DNA of 64,000 nt, from the NCBI GenBank assembly GCA_020632795.1, contig JACKEV010000009.1, forward strand, positions 434,001 to 498,000, written 5' to 3'. Below, in pieces: positions 7,711 to 16,295 of this stretch. The notes under the pieces are model-generated. The model saw nothing but the letters and a program-made list of their open reading frames with translations. It did no database searches and was not told the DNA's origin. Source of the stretch: Alphaproteobacteria bacterium (GTDB lineage Bacteria; Myxococcota_A; UBA796; CAJQPC01). Each line of letters starts with the position of its first letter. Positions within the stretch are counted from its first letter, which is position 1. A program made the position numbers and the translations under genes.

Positions 7711-9939
7711 ATGCCTCCGAAGACCCGACCCGCTATCACGCCTTCAGTCGAGAGGGCAGTGCCGAAGATCGAATCCACCGTCGCCCGCCTGGCCCTCGCC
7801 CACACCCGGGCGGTCGTCGCGCTCTGCCTGCTGCTGACCGCCGCGCTGGCCGCGCTCGCCTTCCCGCCCCAGGTCAACGGGGACGTGCTGAACCTGGTCT
7901 CGGAGCATGATACTTACACCGTAAGTTTGAAGGAGCTGCGGTCCGCCCCAGGCGGAGAGGGCTGGGTGATCCTGAGCTTCCCCGAGGACGCCTCCCTGGC
8001 GCCGATCGCCGCCCGGGTCGAGGCCCTGGACACGGTCCGCGCCACCTTCCGCGACCTCGACCCCGCCCTGGGCGCGCGCCTCGCCCTGCTCCAGCAGGAC
8101 CCTGACGCCCTCTCCAGCGTGGCGAAGCGCCTGCAGGCCGCGATGGCCACGCCCATCCCGATGGTCCAGCAGCGCCTGCTGTCCGGCGTCGAGGACACCC
8201 TCCAGGCCCCCCAACCCCTGCTCGCGCCCGGCTCCCTGCTGGTCATCCCCACCGAGAGCAACCTGGACCCCCGCTACTGCCTCACCCTGGTCGCGCAGCT
8301 CGAGGCCGCCGCCCCCGAGGCCCTGTGGATGGCGGGCGCCCACGTCACCACCGCCCGCAGCGTCCAGGGCATCCAGGAGGACCTCACCCGCACCAGCGCG
8401 GTCAGCGGCCTGCTGGTGCTGACGGTGCTCATCCTGGGCCTGCGCAGCCTGCGGGCGCCGCTGCTGGTGCTGCCCCCGGTCATCCTGGGCAACGTGGTGG
8501 CCCTGGCCGGGGTCGCGCTGTGGGCCGGGGCGCTGAACCTGTACTCCTCGATGGGCACGGCGCTGCTGCTGGGGCTGGGGGTGGACTTCGGGGTCCACCT
8601 GAGCGCCCGCTACGGGGAGCTGCGGGCCGAGGGTGTGCCGCCGGAGGACGCCGTCGCCGGGGCCTTCGCCTCCGCCGGGCGCCCCTGCGTCACCGCGGCG
8701 CTCACCAGCGCGGCGGCCTTCCTGGCGCTGATGCTGGCGGACTTCCAGGGCCTCGCCCAGCTCGGCGGCATGCTGGCGCTGGGGGTGATGGCGTGCCTGG
8801 GCTTCACCTTCGCCCTGCTGCCCGCGCTGCTCGTCCGGTTCGATCCGGTGGGCAAGGCGGCCCCCCCGGGGCGGGCCGACCTCACCCTGCCGCGCTGGCT
8901 GGCCCCCGCCCTGGTGATCCTCACCCTCGCCGCGGGCGCCTGGGCCCTGCCCCGCCTGGAGGTGGAGCCGGACCTGAGCGCCCTGCGGCGGGAGGGCATG
9001 GGTTGGGCCGAGTTGGACACCCTGGCCCGCAGCCGCCGGGTCCAGGCCTTCCCCCCCATCGTCATCCCGGTGCAGGAGGACGCGCTGGCCGCCGAGCACG
9101 CCCGCCTGGCCCAGGCCGTCGCCGATGGGCGGCTGCCCCACATCCAGCGGGTGCTGTCCCGCGCCAGCGTGCTGCCCCCCCAGCCCCCGGCGGTGCCCGA
9201 GCTGATCGCGGTCGCCGACGATCCCCGCCGCGCGCTGCTCCCGCCCGCCGTGCAGCAGGCCCTCGCCCCCCTGGAGGGCCTCGACCCCGCGCCGGTGACC
9301 TTCGCCGAGCTGCCCGCCGGACTGCGGGCCATCCTGGGCGAGCCGATGCCCCGAGTCCTGCTGGTGGTCACCGGCAACCTGCTCGACCTGCGGGAGTCCC
9401 GCGCCCTGCGCGCCGAGCTGGAGGCGGTCGGCGCGCAGGGCGCGGCGAACGAGTTCCTGGTCCACGGCGCGCTGCTCGATCTGTTGGAGACCGACCTGCC
9501 CCGCATCGCCTGGGCCGCGCTGCTGGCGGTGACCCTGCTGTGCGCGGTGGACCTGCGGCGGCCGTGGCGGGTGGCGCTGGCGGTGGGGGCGCTGGTGATG
9601 GCGGTGGCCTGGGCGGGGGTGGCGCTGGTCGCGTTCCGGGTGCGCCTCAACATCATGAACGTGGTGGCGCTGCCCATCCTGCTGGGCATCGGGGTGGACG
9701 TCATCGTGCACCTGCTCCACCGGCTGGAGGCCGAGGGCGCGGTGGGGCCGGCGCTGCGGGGGGCGGGGCGCGCGGCGGCGGTGTCCACGGCCACGACGCT
9801 GGCGGCCTTCTTCAGCCTGGTGTTCGCCGGCAACCGGGGCGTGCGCAGCGTCGGGGAGGTCGTGGTGGTGGGGCTCTCGGCGGTCTTCCTGGTGACGGCG
9901 GTGGCGGTGCCGGCGGGGTGGGCGGCGCTGCGTCGATGA
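7711..9939 (+). CDS. MMPL/RND-family membrane transporter
   Basis: 742 residues. The architecture is two tandem repeats, each with one N-terminal membrane helix, a large periplasmic loop and five further helices: helix 1 at about residues 33-53, a loop to about 225, helices 2-6 to about 375, then the second copy. Both transmembrane halves carry the family signature (LGLGVDFGVHLSARYGE and LLGIGVDVIVHLLHRLE), whose acidic residues normally relay protons. The length is close to that of hopanoid-type and other lipid-handling MMPL exporters, so export of a lipid or other hydrophobic compound is likely; the exact substrate is unknown. The start is uncertain: ATG at 7711 has no clear ribosome site, while GTG at 7759 has GAGAGG just upstream. 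Confidence 0.85.
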   Translation: MPPKTRPAITPSVERAVPKIESTVARLALAHTRAVVALCLLLTAALAALAFPPQVNGDVLNLVSEHDTYTVSLKELRSAPGGEGWVILSFPEDASLAPIAARVEALDTVRATFRDLDPALGARLALLQQDPDALSSVAKRLQAAMATPIPMVQQRLLSGVEDTLQAPQPLLAPGSLLVIPTESNLDPRYCLTLVAQLEAAAPEALWMAGAHVTTARSVQGIQEDLTRTSAVSGLLVLTVLILGLRSLRAPLLVLPPVILGNVVALAGVALWAGALNLYSSMGTALLLGLGVDFGVHLSARYGELRAEGVPPEDAVAGAFASAGRPCVTAALTSAAAFLALMLADFQGLAQLGGMLALGVMACLGFTFALLPALLVRFDPVGKAAPPGRADLTLPRWLAPALVILTLAAGAWALPRLEVEPDLSALRREGMGWAELDTLARSRRVQAFPPIVIPVQEDALAAEHARLAQAVADGRLPHIQRVLSRASVLPPQPPAVPELIAVADDPRRALLPPAVQQALAPLEGLDPAPVTFAELPAGLRAILGEPMPRVLLVVTGNLLDLRESRALRAELEAVGAQGAANEFLVHGALLDLLETDLPRIAWAALLAVTLLCAVDLRRPWRVALAVGALVMAVAWAGVALVAFRVRLNIMNVVALPILLGIGVDVIVHLLHRLEAEGAVGPALRGAGRAAAVSTATTLAAFFSLVFAGNRGVRSVGEVVVVGLSAVFLVTAVAVPAGWAALRR

Positions 9940-10006
9940 CGCAGAGCTGATCGACCTCACGGAAGACGGACTTGCGGGACAGCGCGGGGCGTGGTTGCCT
10001 GCCGCC

Positions 10007-10603
10007 ATGCGCTACACCATCTCCGCCGAGCCCCTCGGACCTCGGACGACCGCCCACCAGGTCCTCGCCGGCGGCGCGCCCCTTGACTGGGGCAGCTTCG
10101 CGATCCTGCTCCAGCGGGACCCGAGCCTGGGCCAGGCGATGACGCGATGCCTCGCGGAGAGCACCTTCGCGGCCTTCTTCTGGGAGTGCGCGCCGGTGTC
10201 CGAGGCCACGGTGGACCGCGCGGTGACCTTCGTGCTCGTGGACAGCCCCGACCTGGCCCAGGTGCGGGCCAACCCCCGGCCCTTCGCCGCGAAGCTGGCC
10301 GGCCCCCTGCCGGTGGTCACCTTCCCGAACCTGAGCGGCGACACTGTGCTGATCGCGCCCAAGGCCCAGGCCGACCTGCAGGTCTATGCCCACCTCGCCG
10401 CCTTCGTGCGCGGGGCCCCTGCCGCGCAGGTCCGGGCGTTCTGGCAGCTCGTCGGCGCGGCCTTGTCGCAGTGGTGGGCCACGCAGTCCCGCCCGGTGTG
10501 GCTCAGCACCTCGGGCCTGGGGGTGTACTGGCTGCACGCCCGGCTGGACGGCCGGCCCAAGTACTACACCCACGAGCCGTACCGGCGCTTCGAGAGGGGC
10601 TGA
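10007..10603 (+). CDS. DUF6940-like hypothetical protein
   Basis: 198 residues from the ATG at 10007. No signal peptide; soluble. The middle and C-terminal blocks, such as VTFPNLSGDTVLIAPKA, YAHLAAFVRGAP, VWLSTSGLG and LHARLDGRPKYY, match my memory of the DUF6940 family found in bacteria and some plants and algae, for which I know no function. The conserved Trp, His, Arg and Tyr residues in the last block suggest a binding or catalytic site. It lies between the MMPL transporter and MBOAT genes on the same strand but with a 50-base gap on its 3' side, so operon membership is uncertain. Confidence 0.7.
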   Translation: MRYTISAEPLGPRTTAHQVLAGGAPLDWGSFAILLQRDPSLGQAMTRCLAESTFAAFFWECAPVSEATVDRAVTFVLVDSPDLAQVRANPRPFAAKLAGPLPVVTFPNLSGDTVLIAPKAQADLQVYAHLAAFVRGAPAAQVRAFWQLVGAALSQWWATQSRPVWLSTSGLGVYWLHARLDGRPKYYTHEPYRRFERG

Positions 10604-10653
10604 CGCCCGACCCCCGGGCGCCCGCGGCGTCGCTGCGGTAGAGACTCCCCCCG

Positions 10654-12102
10654 ATGCTGTTCAGCTCCAAGGTCTTCGTCCTCTTCCTCGCGGTGGTGCT
10701 CGCGCTGTACTACGGCCTGAGCGACCGGGGGAAGCTCTGGCTGCTGCTGGTGGCCAGCTACGTGTTCTACGGGTTCTGGGACCCCGAGCTGTGCACGCTG
10801 ATCTTCCTGTCCACCGCGGTGGACTTCGTCTGCGGCGCGCGCATCGCGGCCACCGAGGACCCCCGGCGCCGCAAGGCCTGGCTGGGGCTGTCGCTGGGGG
10901 TGAACCTCGGGGCCCTGGGCTTCTTCAAGTACTACGACTTCTTCGTCTACGAGTTCGCCATGGCCGCCCAGGCCGTGGGCTTCGCGGTGTCGCCGGACGA
11001 CTGGATGCTCAAGCTGGTGCTGCCCGTCGGCATCAGCTTCTACACCTTCCAGACGATGTCCTACACCATCGACATCTACCGGCGGCAGTTCACGCCGGAG
11101 CCCAGCTTCCTGCGCTTCGCGATCTACGTGGCGTTCTTCCCCCAGCTCGTCGCCGGGCCGGTGGAGCGGGCCCAGCACCTGCTGCCACAGTTCTCCCGGC
11201 CCTTCCGGCTGTCGCGGGCGATGGTCTTCGAGGGGGTGTTCCTGATCCTGCTGGGCTTCGTGAAGAAGACGGTCATCGCCGACCGCATCGCCCGGGACAT
11301 CGCGCCCTTCTACGAGCAGCTCGCCGAGAGCGGCCCCGAGGCGGCGATGTCGATGCTGGCGTTCACCACGCAGATCTACGTGGACTTCTCCAGCTACAGC
11401 GACATCGCCATCGGGCTGGGGCTGCTGCTGGGCTACAGCATCCGGGAGAACTTCGACCTGCCCTTCGTGGTGCCGTCGATCCCGGAGCGGTGGCGGCGCT
11501 GGCACATCTCGATGAGCCACTGGTTCCGGGACTACATCTTCATCCCCCTGGGGGGCAGCCGGAAGGGAGAGGCCCGGACGAACCTGAACATCCTGATCGT
11601 GATGTTCCTGAGCGGGCTGTGGCACGGGGCCAGCAACAACTTCGTGGTGTGGGGACTGGGCAACGGGGCGACGATGGTGGGCCACCGGCTGTTGAAGCCG
11701 TACCTGAGGCTCATCAGCGAGCCGCTCAGCCGCCACCCCGTCACCCGGATCGGGTACTTCTACCTGTGTTGTCTGGTGACCTACGGGATGATCTCGACGA
11801 TCAACATCTTCTTCCGCTGCCCCGACTGGCCCACCGCGCTGAGCTTCGTGGACGCCATCTTCCTGTCGGGGGTCAAGCCCTATGTGGCCTACGCCGAGGC
11901 CTGGTATATGCCCCAGGGGCTGTGGCGCTCGATGTGGCTGACGCTGGCGGTGTTCGTGGGGCACGAGGCCCAGCGCTACCTCGACGTCAAGCGCCTCATC
12001 CTGGAGCACCGGGGCCTGTGGGTGGTGACCTGCGGGGTCGCGTTCTGGGTGGTGGTGACGTTCGGGATCGCGGGGCCGGAGTTCATCTACTTCCAGTTCT
12101 GA
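10654..12102 (+). CDS. MBOAT-family O-acyltransferase (AlgI/PatA-like)
   Basis: 482 residues, polytopic (about ten hydrophobic segments). It contains typical MBOAT blocks: the N-terminal MLFSSKVFVLFL, FFKYYDFF, PVGISFYTFQTMSYTID, FFPQLVAGPVERA, RWRRWHISMSHWFRDYIF and the active-site LSGLWHGASNNF with His324. Such proteins move an acyl (often acetyl) group across the inner membrane to a periplasmic polymer such as alginate, another exopolysaccharide or peptidoglycan, usually with an SGNH/AlgX-type partner. No partner is adjacent. The SGNH-like protein at 20450-21538, some 8 kb away, is the only candidate in the window. Polymer substrate unknown. Confidence 0.9.
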   Translation: MLFSSKVFVLFLAVVLALYYGLSDRGKLWLLLVASYVFYGFWDPELCTLIFLSTAVDFVCGARIAATEDPRRRKAWLGLSLGVNLGALGFFKYYDFFVYEFAMAAQAVGFAVSPDDWMLKLVLPVGISFYTFQTMSYTIDIYRRQFTPEPSFLRFAIYVAFFPQLVAGPVERAQHLLPQFSRPFRLSRAMVFEGVFLILLGFVKKTVIADRIARDIAPFYEQLAESGPEAAMSMLAFTTQIYVDFSSYSDIAIGLGLLLGYSIRENFDLPFVVPSIPERWRRWHISMSHWFRDYIFIPLGGSRKGEARTNLNILIVMFLSGLWHGASNNFVVWGLGNGATMVGHRLLKPYLRLISEPLSRHPVTRIGYFYLCCLVTYGMISTINIFFRCPDWPTALSFVDAIFLSGVKPYVAYAEAWYMPQGLWRSMWLTLAVFVGHEAQRYLDVKRLILEHRGLWVVTCGVAFWVVVTFGIAGPEFIYFQF

Positions 12103-12176
12103 GGGATCCGCCCCAGCGGGCCATACGGGCTGATTTGGAGGGGTTGTGCGGGCCGGGATTTGCGTCCGATCAATCA

Positions 12177-12203
12177 GTTCATTAAGTTCATGATGACATG
12201 AAC
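12177..12203 (+). promoter_or_regulatory. Candidate operator over the GbsR/MarR start codon
   Basis: The sequence GTTCAT occurs at 12177-12182 and 12186-12191, and its inverted copy ATGAAC at 12198-12203 includes the start codon. The last two form a perfect inverted repeat with a 6-base spacer. The stretch is locally AT-rich in a G+C-rich genome. The position suggests autorepression by the encoded MarR-type dimer; this is inference from symmetry alone. Confidence 0.45.
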
Positions 12204-12686
12204 CAAAAAAACCAGCTCTCCCCCGCCGCCCTCCAGCACGTCGAGCGCTTCGGCTTCTTCCTGGAGCGCTCCGGCCACCCCCCGGCCGCCGCCCGCGTCC
12301 TCGCGCTGCTGCTCATCGGCCCGCCCTCCGCCCGCACCTTCGAGGACATCCGTGACACCCTCGGCTTGAGCAAGGGCGCGGTCAGCGGCGGCCTCAAGCA
12401 CCTGCAGCAGACCGGGCGGGTGGTGGCCTTCAAGAAGTCAGGTCTGCGCAAGCGATGGTTCCGCGCTGCGCTCAACCCGACCGACGGCGTGGCCCGCTTC
12501 ATGGCCTACTCCGCCGCCCTGCGGGCGCATCTGGAGGAGGGCCTGCGGCTCAGCGCCGACGCCGAGCCGGACTTCACCGCCGCCCTGCGCGACAACATCG
12601 ACTTCCTGGGCTTCCTCACCGGGTCGCTCCAGGACATCGAGGCCCGCTGGCGGCTCCGACAGCAGGAGCAGCGCGATGTCGGCTGA
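12198..12686 (+). CDS. GbsR/MarR-family transcriptional regulator
   Basis: 162 residues. The fold is winged-helix. HVERFGFFLERSGHPPAAARVLALLL at the N-terminus and the helix-turn-helix TFEDIRDTLGLSKGAVSGGL (about residues 48-67) followed by a wing (RVVAFKKSGLRKRWFR) are characteristic of the GbsR branch of MarR proteins. The helical C-terminus should dimerise. It overlaps the following C45 hydrolase gene by 11 bases, so the two are co-transcribed, and an inverted repeat covers its own start codon. It probably represses this two-gene unit and is released by a ligand related to the hydrolase substrate; the ligand is unknown. Confidence 0.85.
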   Translation: MNQKNQLSPAALQHVERFGFFLERSGHPPAAARVLALLLIGPPSARTFEDIRDTLGLSKGAVSGGLKHLQQTGRVVAFKKSGLRKRWFRAALNPTDGVARFMAYSAALRAHLEEGLRLSADAEPDFTAALRDNIDFLGFLTGSLQDIEARWRLRQQEQRDVG

Positions 12687-14760
12687 CCAGCGCCCCGGGT
12701 TTTGGGGGTTCCTTCGCTTCGCGGTCAAGAACGCCTCGGTCTTCAAGGCCTACCAGCGCCGCGACGCGCTGCGGGTCAAGCTCGCGCTGCTGAACATCCG
12801 GATCGCCGCCATGGACACGCTGGAGGCGCCCTACGCGCTGCGGGTCCGGGAGTTCGACGAGGCCATGCTGCACCACTACAGCGGCAAGTGGTTCGCCACC
12901 CGGGGCCTGGAGACGGGGGACAAGGCGACCTTCCGCCGGGCGTTCGAGGCCTTCGACCGGGGGCAGCGGATCGCCCAGCGGATCACGGAGCGGCTGGACT
13001 CCGGCAGCGCGGAGCCGGCGGTGGACGCCTTCACCCCGCTGGAGGCCCGGGGCACCGAGATCCTGTTCGCCGGGGAGGTGCCCCTGGTCCCGGCCATCAC
13101 CCCCGTCGTGGTCCTCCAGGGCACCGATGTGGAGATGGGCCGGCAGTACGTGCGCCAGATCGCCGCCATCTTCGGCCCCTGGATCCTGGAGCGCTGCCGG
13201 CGCAGCTTCACCGAGGACGAGCGCGCCGAGCTGCGCCGCTGGGAGGCCGTACACGCCGAGCACACCCCGGAGATCCTCGACTTCGCAAGGGGCTGGGCCG
13301 AGGGCGCGGCGCAGGCCGGGGTCCCCTTGAGCGAGGACGAGGTCCTGGATCTCTGGCTGGGGCACAAGCCGCCGGCCGACTCCTACCTCAACGCCGAGCG
13401 CGGGCTGCCTGAGCTGCCGCCGCTGGCCTGCTCGTCCCTGGCGGCGTGGGGCCGGGCCACGCCGGATGGGCACATGGTCGCAGTGGCCACCGGGGACCAC
13501 GACCTCAGCTACCAGGTCACGGTCATGGCCTGGCCCGAGCGCGGGCAGCCCTTCGTCCACACCCTGTTCGGCGCCATCGGCACCCTGCCCACGGTCGGCC
13601 CCAACTGGTTCTTCGGCCACCCGGGCATGAACCGCGCCGGGCTGGCCTACGTGCACCACGGCGGCGGCCCCAAGATGCTGGAGCCCCGGTCCACCTGGGG
13701 CTACGGCCTGCGGCGCACCGCCTCGGTGTGGCACATCCTGCGCTTCGCCGACACCCACGACCAGGCCCGCGCGATGGAGGAGGGCTGGCCCATCGGCGAC
13801 GTAGGCAACGGCGACCAGGCCACCGTCGGGGGCTTCTACGCCGACGACACCGGCGGCTACGTCATCGAGTCCCGGCAGTCCCCGGTGGCCATCCGCGAGG
13901 CCGGGGTGCTGGGGGAGCGGGACTTTCTCTACGCGAACAACAGCGTCTCCCACCCGGCCGCGGTGGAGAGCGAGTGGATGCGGGTCCGGCCGGAGAGCTG
14001 GCAGTGGGACGAGGAGGGCGGCTACCGCCCCCGTGCGCCCAAGGGCATGACGAAGTCCCTCGGCCTCATCTACAAGTGGGCCACCGGGGGCATGTCGATG
14101 GACGACATGCTCGTCCAGGGCCTCCAGTTCGCCTACTGGAACAGCTACAACCGCAACGTGTTCCTGCGGCGCATGGCCGAGCGGCACCACGGCGCGCTGG
14201 ACGTGGAGACCCTGCGGGCCGTGTACCGCACCTTCGGCCTCCTGCCCCGGGGGCGCTGGGCCGAGGCGAAGAAGCGCTACAAGCAGACCGGCGCGTGGGG
14301 GCCCATCTCAGCGGCCCACGCCTCCAACGCCTTCGTCGCGGTGATGAAGCCCTCCGAAGGGCTGTACTCGCTGTGCACAGGCCCCGCCGCCCGGGGCGCG
14401 CCGCCGATGTCGCCGGACTTTGCCATCTCCATTCGGGGCGAGACCAACGCCTTCTGGGACGTGCGGCTGACCGACAGCCCTGCGGAGACCCTGGCGGCGG
14501 CGCAGGCCCTGGCCCGGGAGCTGGTCGCGCAGGCTGACGAAGCGCTGGAGGGGGACGGGCTGCCCGAGTGGCGCGGCTGGCTGGCGGAGGCCCGCGAAGC
14601 GCTCAGGGAGACCGGGGACGTGGGCCGCCAGCTCCGCGCCGCGACCCGCGCCCAGGTCCGGGCCCGTCAGGTGCTCCAGGCCCTCAACCCTCCGCGCCTC
14701 CTCGACTACCCCGAGGCGCCAGGCCGGCAGGGCGCCAGCGCGGGCGTCGCCGCCTCGTAG
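12676..14760 (+). CDS. C45-family autoproteolytic acyltransferase/hydrolase (Ntn fold)
   Basis: 694 residues. The block LACSSLAAWGRATPDGHMV has the Cys-Ser-Ser-x-Ala-Trp start of isopenicillin-N-acyltransferase-like C45 Ntn-hydrolases; Cys252 would become the N-terminal nucleophile after self-cleavage. Downstream blocks GPNWFFGHPGMNRAGLAYVH, ATVGGFYADDTGGYVIE and FLYANNSVSH fit the same alpha-beta-beta-alpha core. The protein is about twice the usual length: about 130 residues precede the domain and about 120 helical residues follow it. No signal peptide is evident. It probably hydrolyses or transfers an amide-linked acyl group; the substrate is unknown. It is co-transcribed with the overlapping GbsR/MarR gene. 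Confidence 0.8.
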   Translation: MSADQRPGFWGFLRFAVKNASVFKAYQRRDALRVKLALLNIRIAAMDTLEAPYALRVREFDEAMLHHYSGKWFATRGLETGDKATFRRAFEAFDRGQRIAQRITERLDSGSAEPAVDAFTPLEARGTEILFAGEVPLVPAITPVVVLQGTDVEMGRQYVRQIAAIFGPWILERCRRSFTEDERAELRRWEAVHAEHTPEILDFARGWAEGAAQAGVPLSEDEVLDLWLGHKPPADSYLNAERGLPELPPLACSSLAAWGRATPDGHMVAVATGDHDLSYQVTVMAWPERGQPFVHTLFGAIGTLPTVGPNWFFGHPGMNRAGLAYVHHGGGPKMLEPRSTWGYGLRRTASVWHILRFADTHDQARAMEEGWPIGDVGNGDQATVGGFYADDTGGYVIESRQSPVAIREAGVLGERDFLYANNSVSHPAAVESEWMRVRPESWQWDEEGGYRPRAPKGMTKSLGLIYKWATGGMSMDDMLVQGLQFAYWNSYNRNVFLRRMAERHHGALDVETLRAVYRTFGLLPRGRWAEAKKRYKQTGAWGPISAAHASNAFVAVMKPSEGLYSLCTGPAARGAPPMSPDFAISIRGETNAFWDVRLTDSPAETLAAAQALARELVAQADEALEGDGLPEWRGWLAEAREALRETGDVGRQLRAATRAQVRARQVLQALNPPRLLDYPEAPGRQGASAGVAAS

Positions 14761-14898
14761 GCTCGGTCCTCGGGGTTGGCCTCCCGTCGCCCTGGTGGTC
14801 GCGCCACGGACCCCATGACCCCGCCTGCTGCGACTCGCGCCCTCTCCATCTCCTGTGGTAGAACGGTCGAAATCTCGCCTCCAAGGAAGGGGTCCGCC

Positions 14899-15342
14899 AT
14901 GTCCGAGTTCGCCGCATCTCCCGTGTTTCAGGTCTGGGCCGTCTGCAACGCCATCCTCGTCCTCAACCTGATCGGCCTGGCCGCAGGCACGGCCGTCAAC
15001 CGCTCGAAGGAGGGCAAGGGTCTGAATGAGGAGGACAAGGCGCTCAACGCCGAGCTTCAGGTCATTCAGGTCGACACCGGTCAGGCCGCGCGCTTCTCTC
15101 GCGCCCACCGCAACGCCCTTGAGAACGTCCCGATGTTCATGGTGACGTCTCTGGGGCTGGTGATGACCGAGCCCTCCGTGGCCCTCGCAGGCGGCCTCAT
15201 CGGCTTCTTCACCCTCGTCCGGCTCGGCCACAGCTTCTTCTACGTCAACGCCATGCAGCCCATGCGCACGGCCAGCTTCGGCCTGGCCGCGCTGACGCAG
15301 CTCGCGGTGATCGGGCTCTTGTGCTACGGCGTGTTCACCTGA
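14899..15342 (+). CDS. MAPEG-family membrane protein
   Basis: 147 residues from the ATG at 14899, which is preceded by AAGGAAGGGG at a good distance; upstream in-frame starts lack a ribosome site. Four hydrophobic segments fit the MAPEG fold (microsomal glutathione S-transferase / prostaglandin E synthase type). The loop motif FSRAHRNALENVPMF is the signature of the mPGES-1-like branch, where Arg and Asn/Glu bind glutathione. A glutathione-dependent transferase or peroxidase acting on lipophilic substrates in the membrane is the likely role. The upstream 138 bases hold no other gene. It converges on the DUF1295 gene with a ten-base gap. Confidence 0.85.
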   Translation: MSEFAASPVFQVWAVCNAILVLNLIGLAAGTAVNRSKEGKGLNEEDKALNAELQVIQVDTGQAARFSRAHRNALENVPMFMVTSLGLVMTEPSVALAGGLIGFFTLVRLGHSFFYVNAMQPMRTASFGLAALTQLAVIGLLCYGVFT

Positions 15343-15352
15343 GCGGCCCGGG

Positions 15353-16255
15353 CTACCCCGAGGCGCCTCGGAACCAGGGCACCAGCGTGCGCGTCGCCGC
15401 CTTGTAGGCGCGATAGTCCGGGTCGTCCCCCCAGCGCGCGTCCGCCCGCTGCTCCAGCATGGGCACCCCGCTCACCTTCGTGAGCAGGAAGGTCACGAAC
15501 AGCGGCGAGAGCGCCGCCAGCCACTGCGCGCCCTCGAACACCCCGGCGCCGCTGACGAAGATCCCCGTCCACAGCAGGATCTCACCGAAGTAGTTCGGGT
15601 GGCGGCTGTAGCGCCAAAGGCCCTCGTCGATCCAGCGGCCCTCGGACTCGGGGCGGGCCTTGAAGGCGGACTTCTGGGCGTCCGCGACCACCTCGATCCC
15701 GAAGCCGAGGGCCCACAGGCTCCAGCCCACCGCGTCGGTCCACAACAGCGGCGTGGCCTCGGCCTGGGCGTTGAGGATCAGCACCCCCAGAGCGGTCAGG
15801 AACACCCACAGACCCTGGAGCGACCACGCGGTCAGGAAGCGCAGCGGGTGGGTCTTGATGTCGTCGAAGCGGCCATCCTTGCCGGCCCGCTGGATGCGGC
15901 GGAACAGGAAGCTGCCCAGCCGCGCGGCCCACACGAGCACCATCGTCGAGACCACGAGCTGTCGCGCCCCGGGCGGGTGGTCGGTGGCCGCGACCCCCAG
16001 GCTGAACGCGATGAGGGTGAGGTAGGTCAGGCTGCCGGTGAGGTCGTAGAAGCGCTCGGTCTGCTGGAGGGCGGCGGGGACGAAGGCCAGCCAGTTGACG
16101 AGCATGGCCACCGCCGCGCAGGCCGCGACCAGGGGCACGCCCGCGACCGCCACACCGCCCTGGCCGGCGAACCAGCCCACCCCGCCCGCGACCGCCGCGC
16201 ACACCAGGGGGATGAGCGCGCTGACCAGCAGAGGCGGGGACCGAGGCTCGGACAT
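15353..16255 (-). CDS. DUF1295 (steroid 5-alpha-reductase-like) membrane protein
   Basis: 300 residues from the ATG at 16255. About seven to eight hydrophobic helices. The C-terminal block WRYSRHPNYFGEILLW, followed later by DARWGDDPDYRAYK, is the signature of the DUF1295/isoprenylcysteine-methyltransferase-like superfamily of membrane reductases and methyltransferases that use NADPH or S-adenosylmethionine. FRRIQRAGKDGRFDDIK is also typical of the DUF1295 branch. An oxidoreductase acting on a hydrophobic (sterol-like or fatty) substrate is plausible but unproven. It is divergent from the HSL hydrolase, with 40 bases between starts that must hold both promoters. Confidence 0.85.
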   Translation of the reverse strand: MSEPRSPPLLVSALIPLVCAAVAGGVGWFAGQGGVAVAGVPLVAACAAVAMLVNWLAFVPAALQQTERFYDLTGSLTYLTLIAFSLGVAATDHPPGARQLVVSTMVLVWAARLGSFLFRRIQRAGKDGRFDDIKTHPLRFLTAWSLQGLWVFLTALGVLILNAQAEATPLLWTDAVGWSLWALGFGIEVVADAQKSAFKARPESEGRWIDEGLWRYSRHPNYFGEILLWTGIFVSGAGVFEGAQWLAALSPLFVTFLLTKVSGVPMLEQRADARWGDDPDYRAYKAATRTLVPWFRGASG

Positions 16256-16295
16256 CTCGAAGAGGGTAGGCCATCGCCTGCTAAGCTGTGCGCCG

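Noticed and set aside
7744..10008. A 754-codon open frame antisense to the MMPL transporter
   Set aside because: It mirrors the transporter codons, is full of Gln/Gly/His/Arg low-complexity sequence and has no domain; an effect of high G+C third positions.
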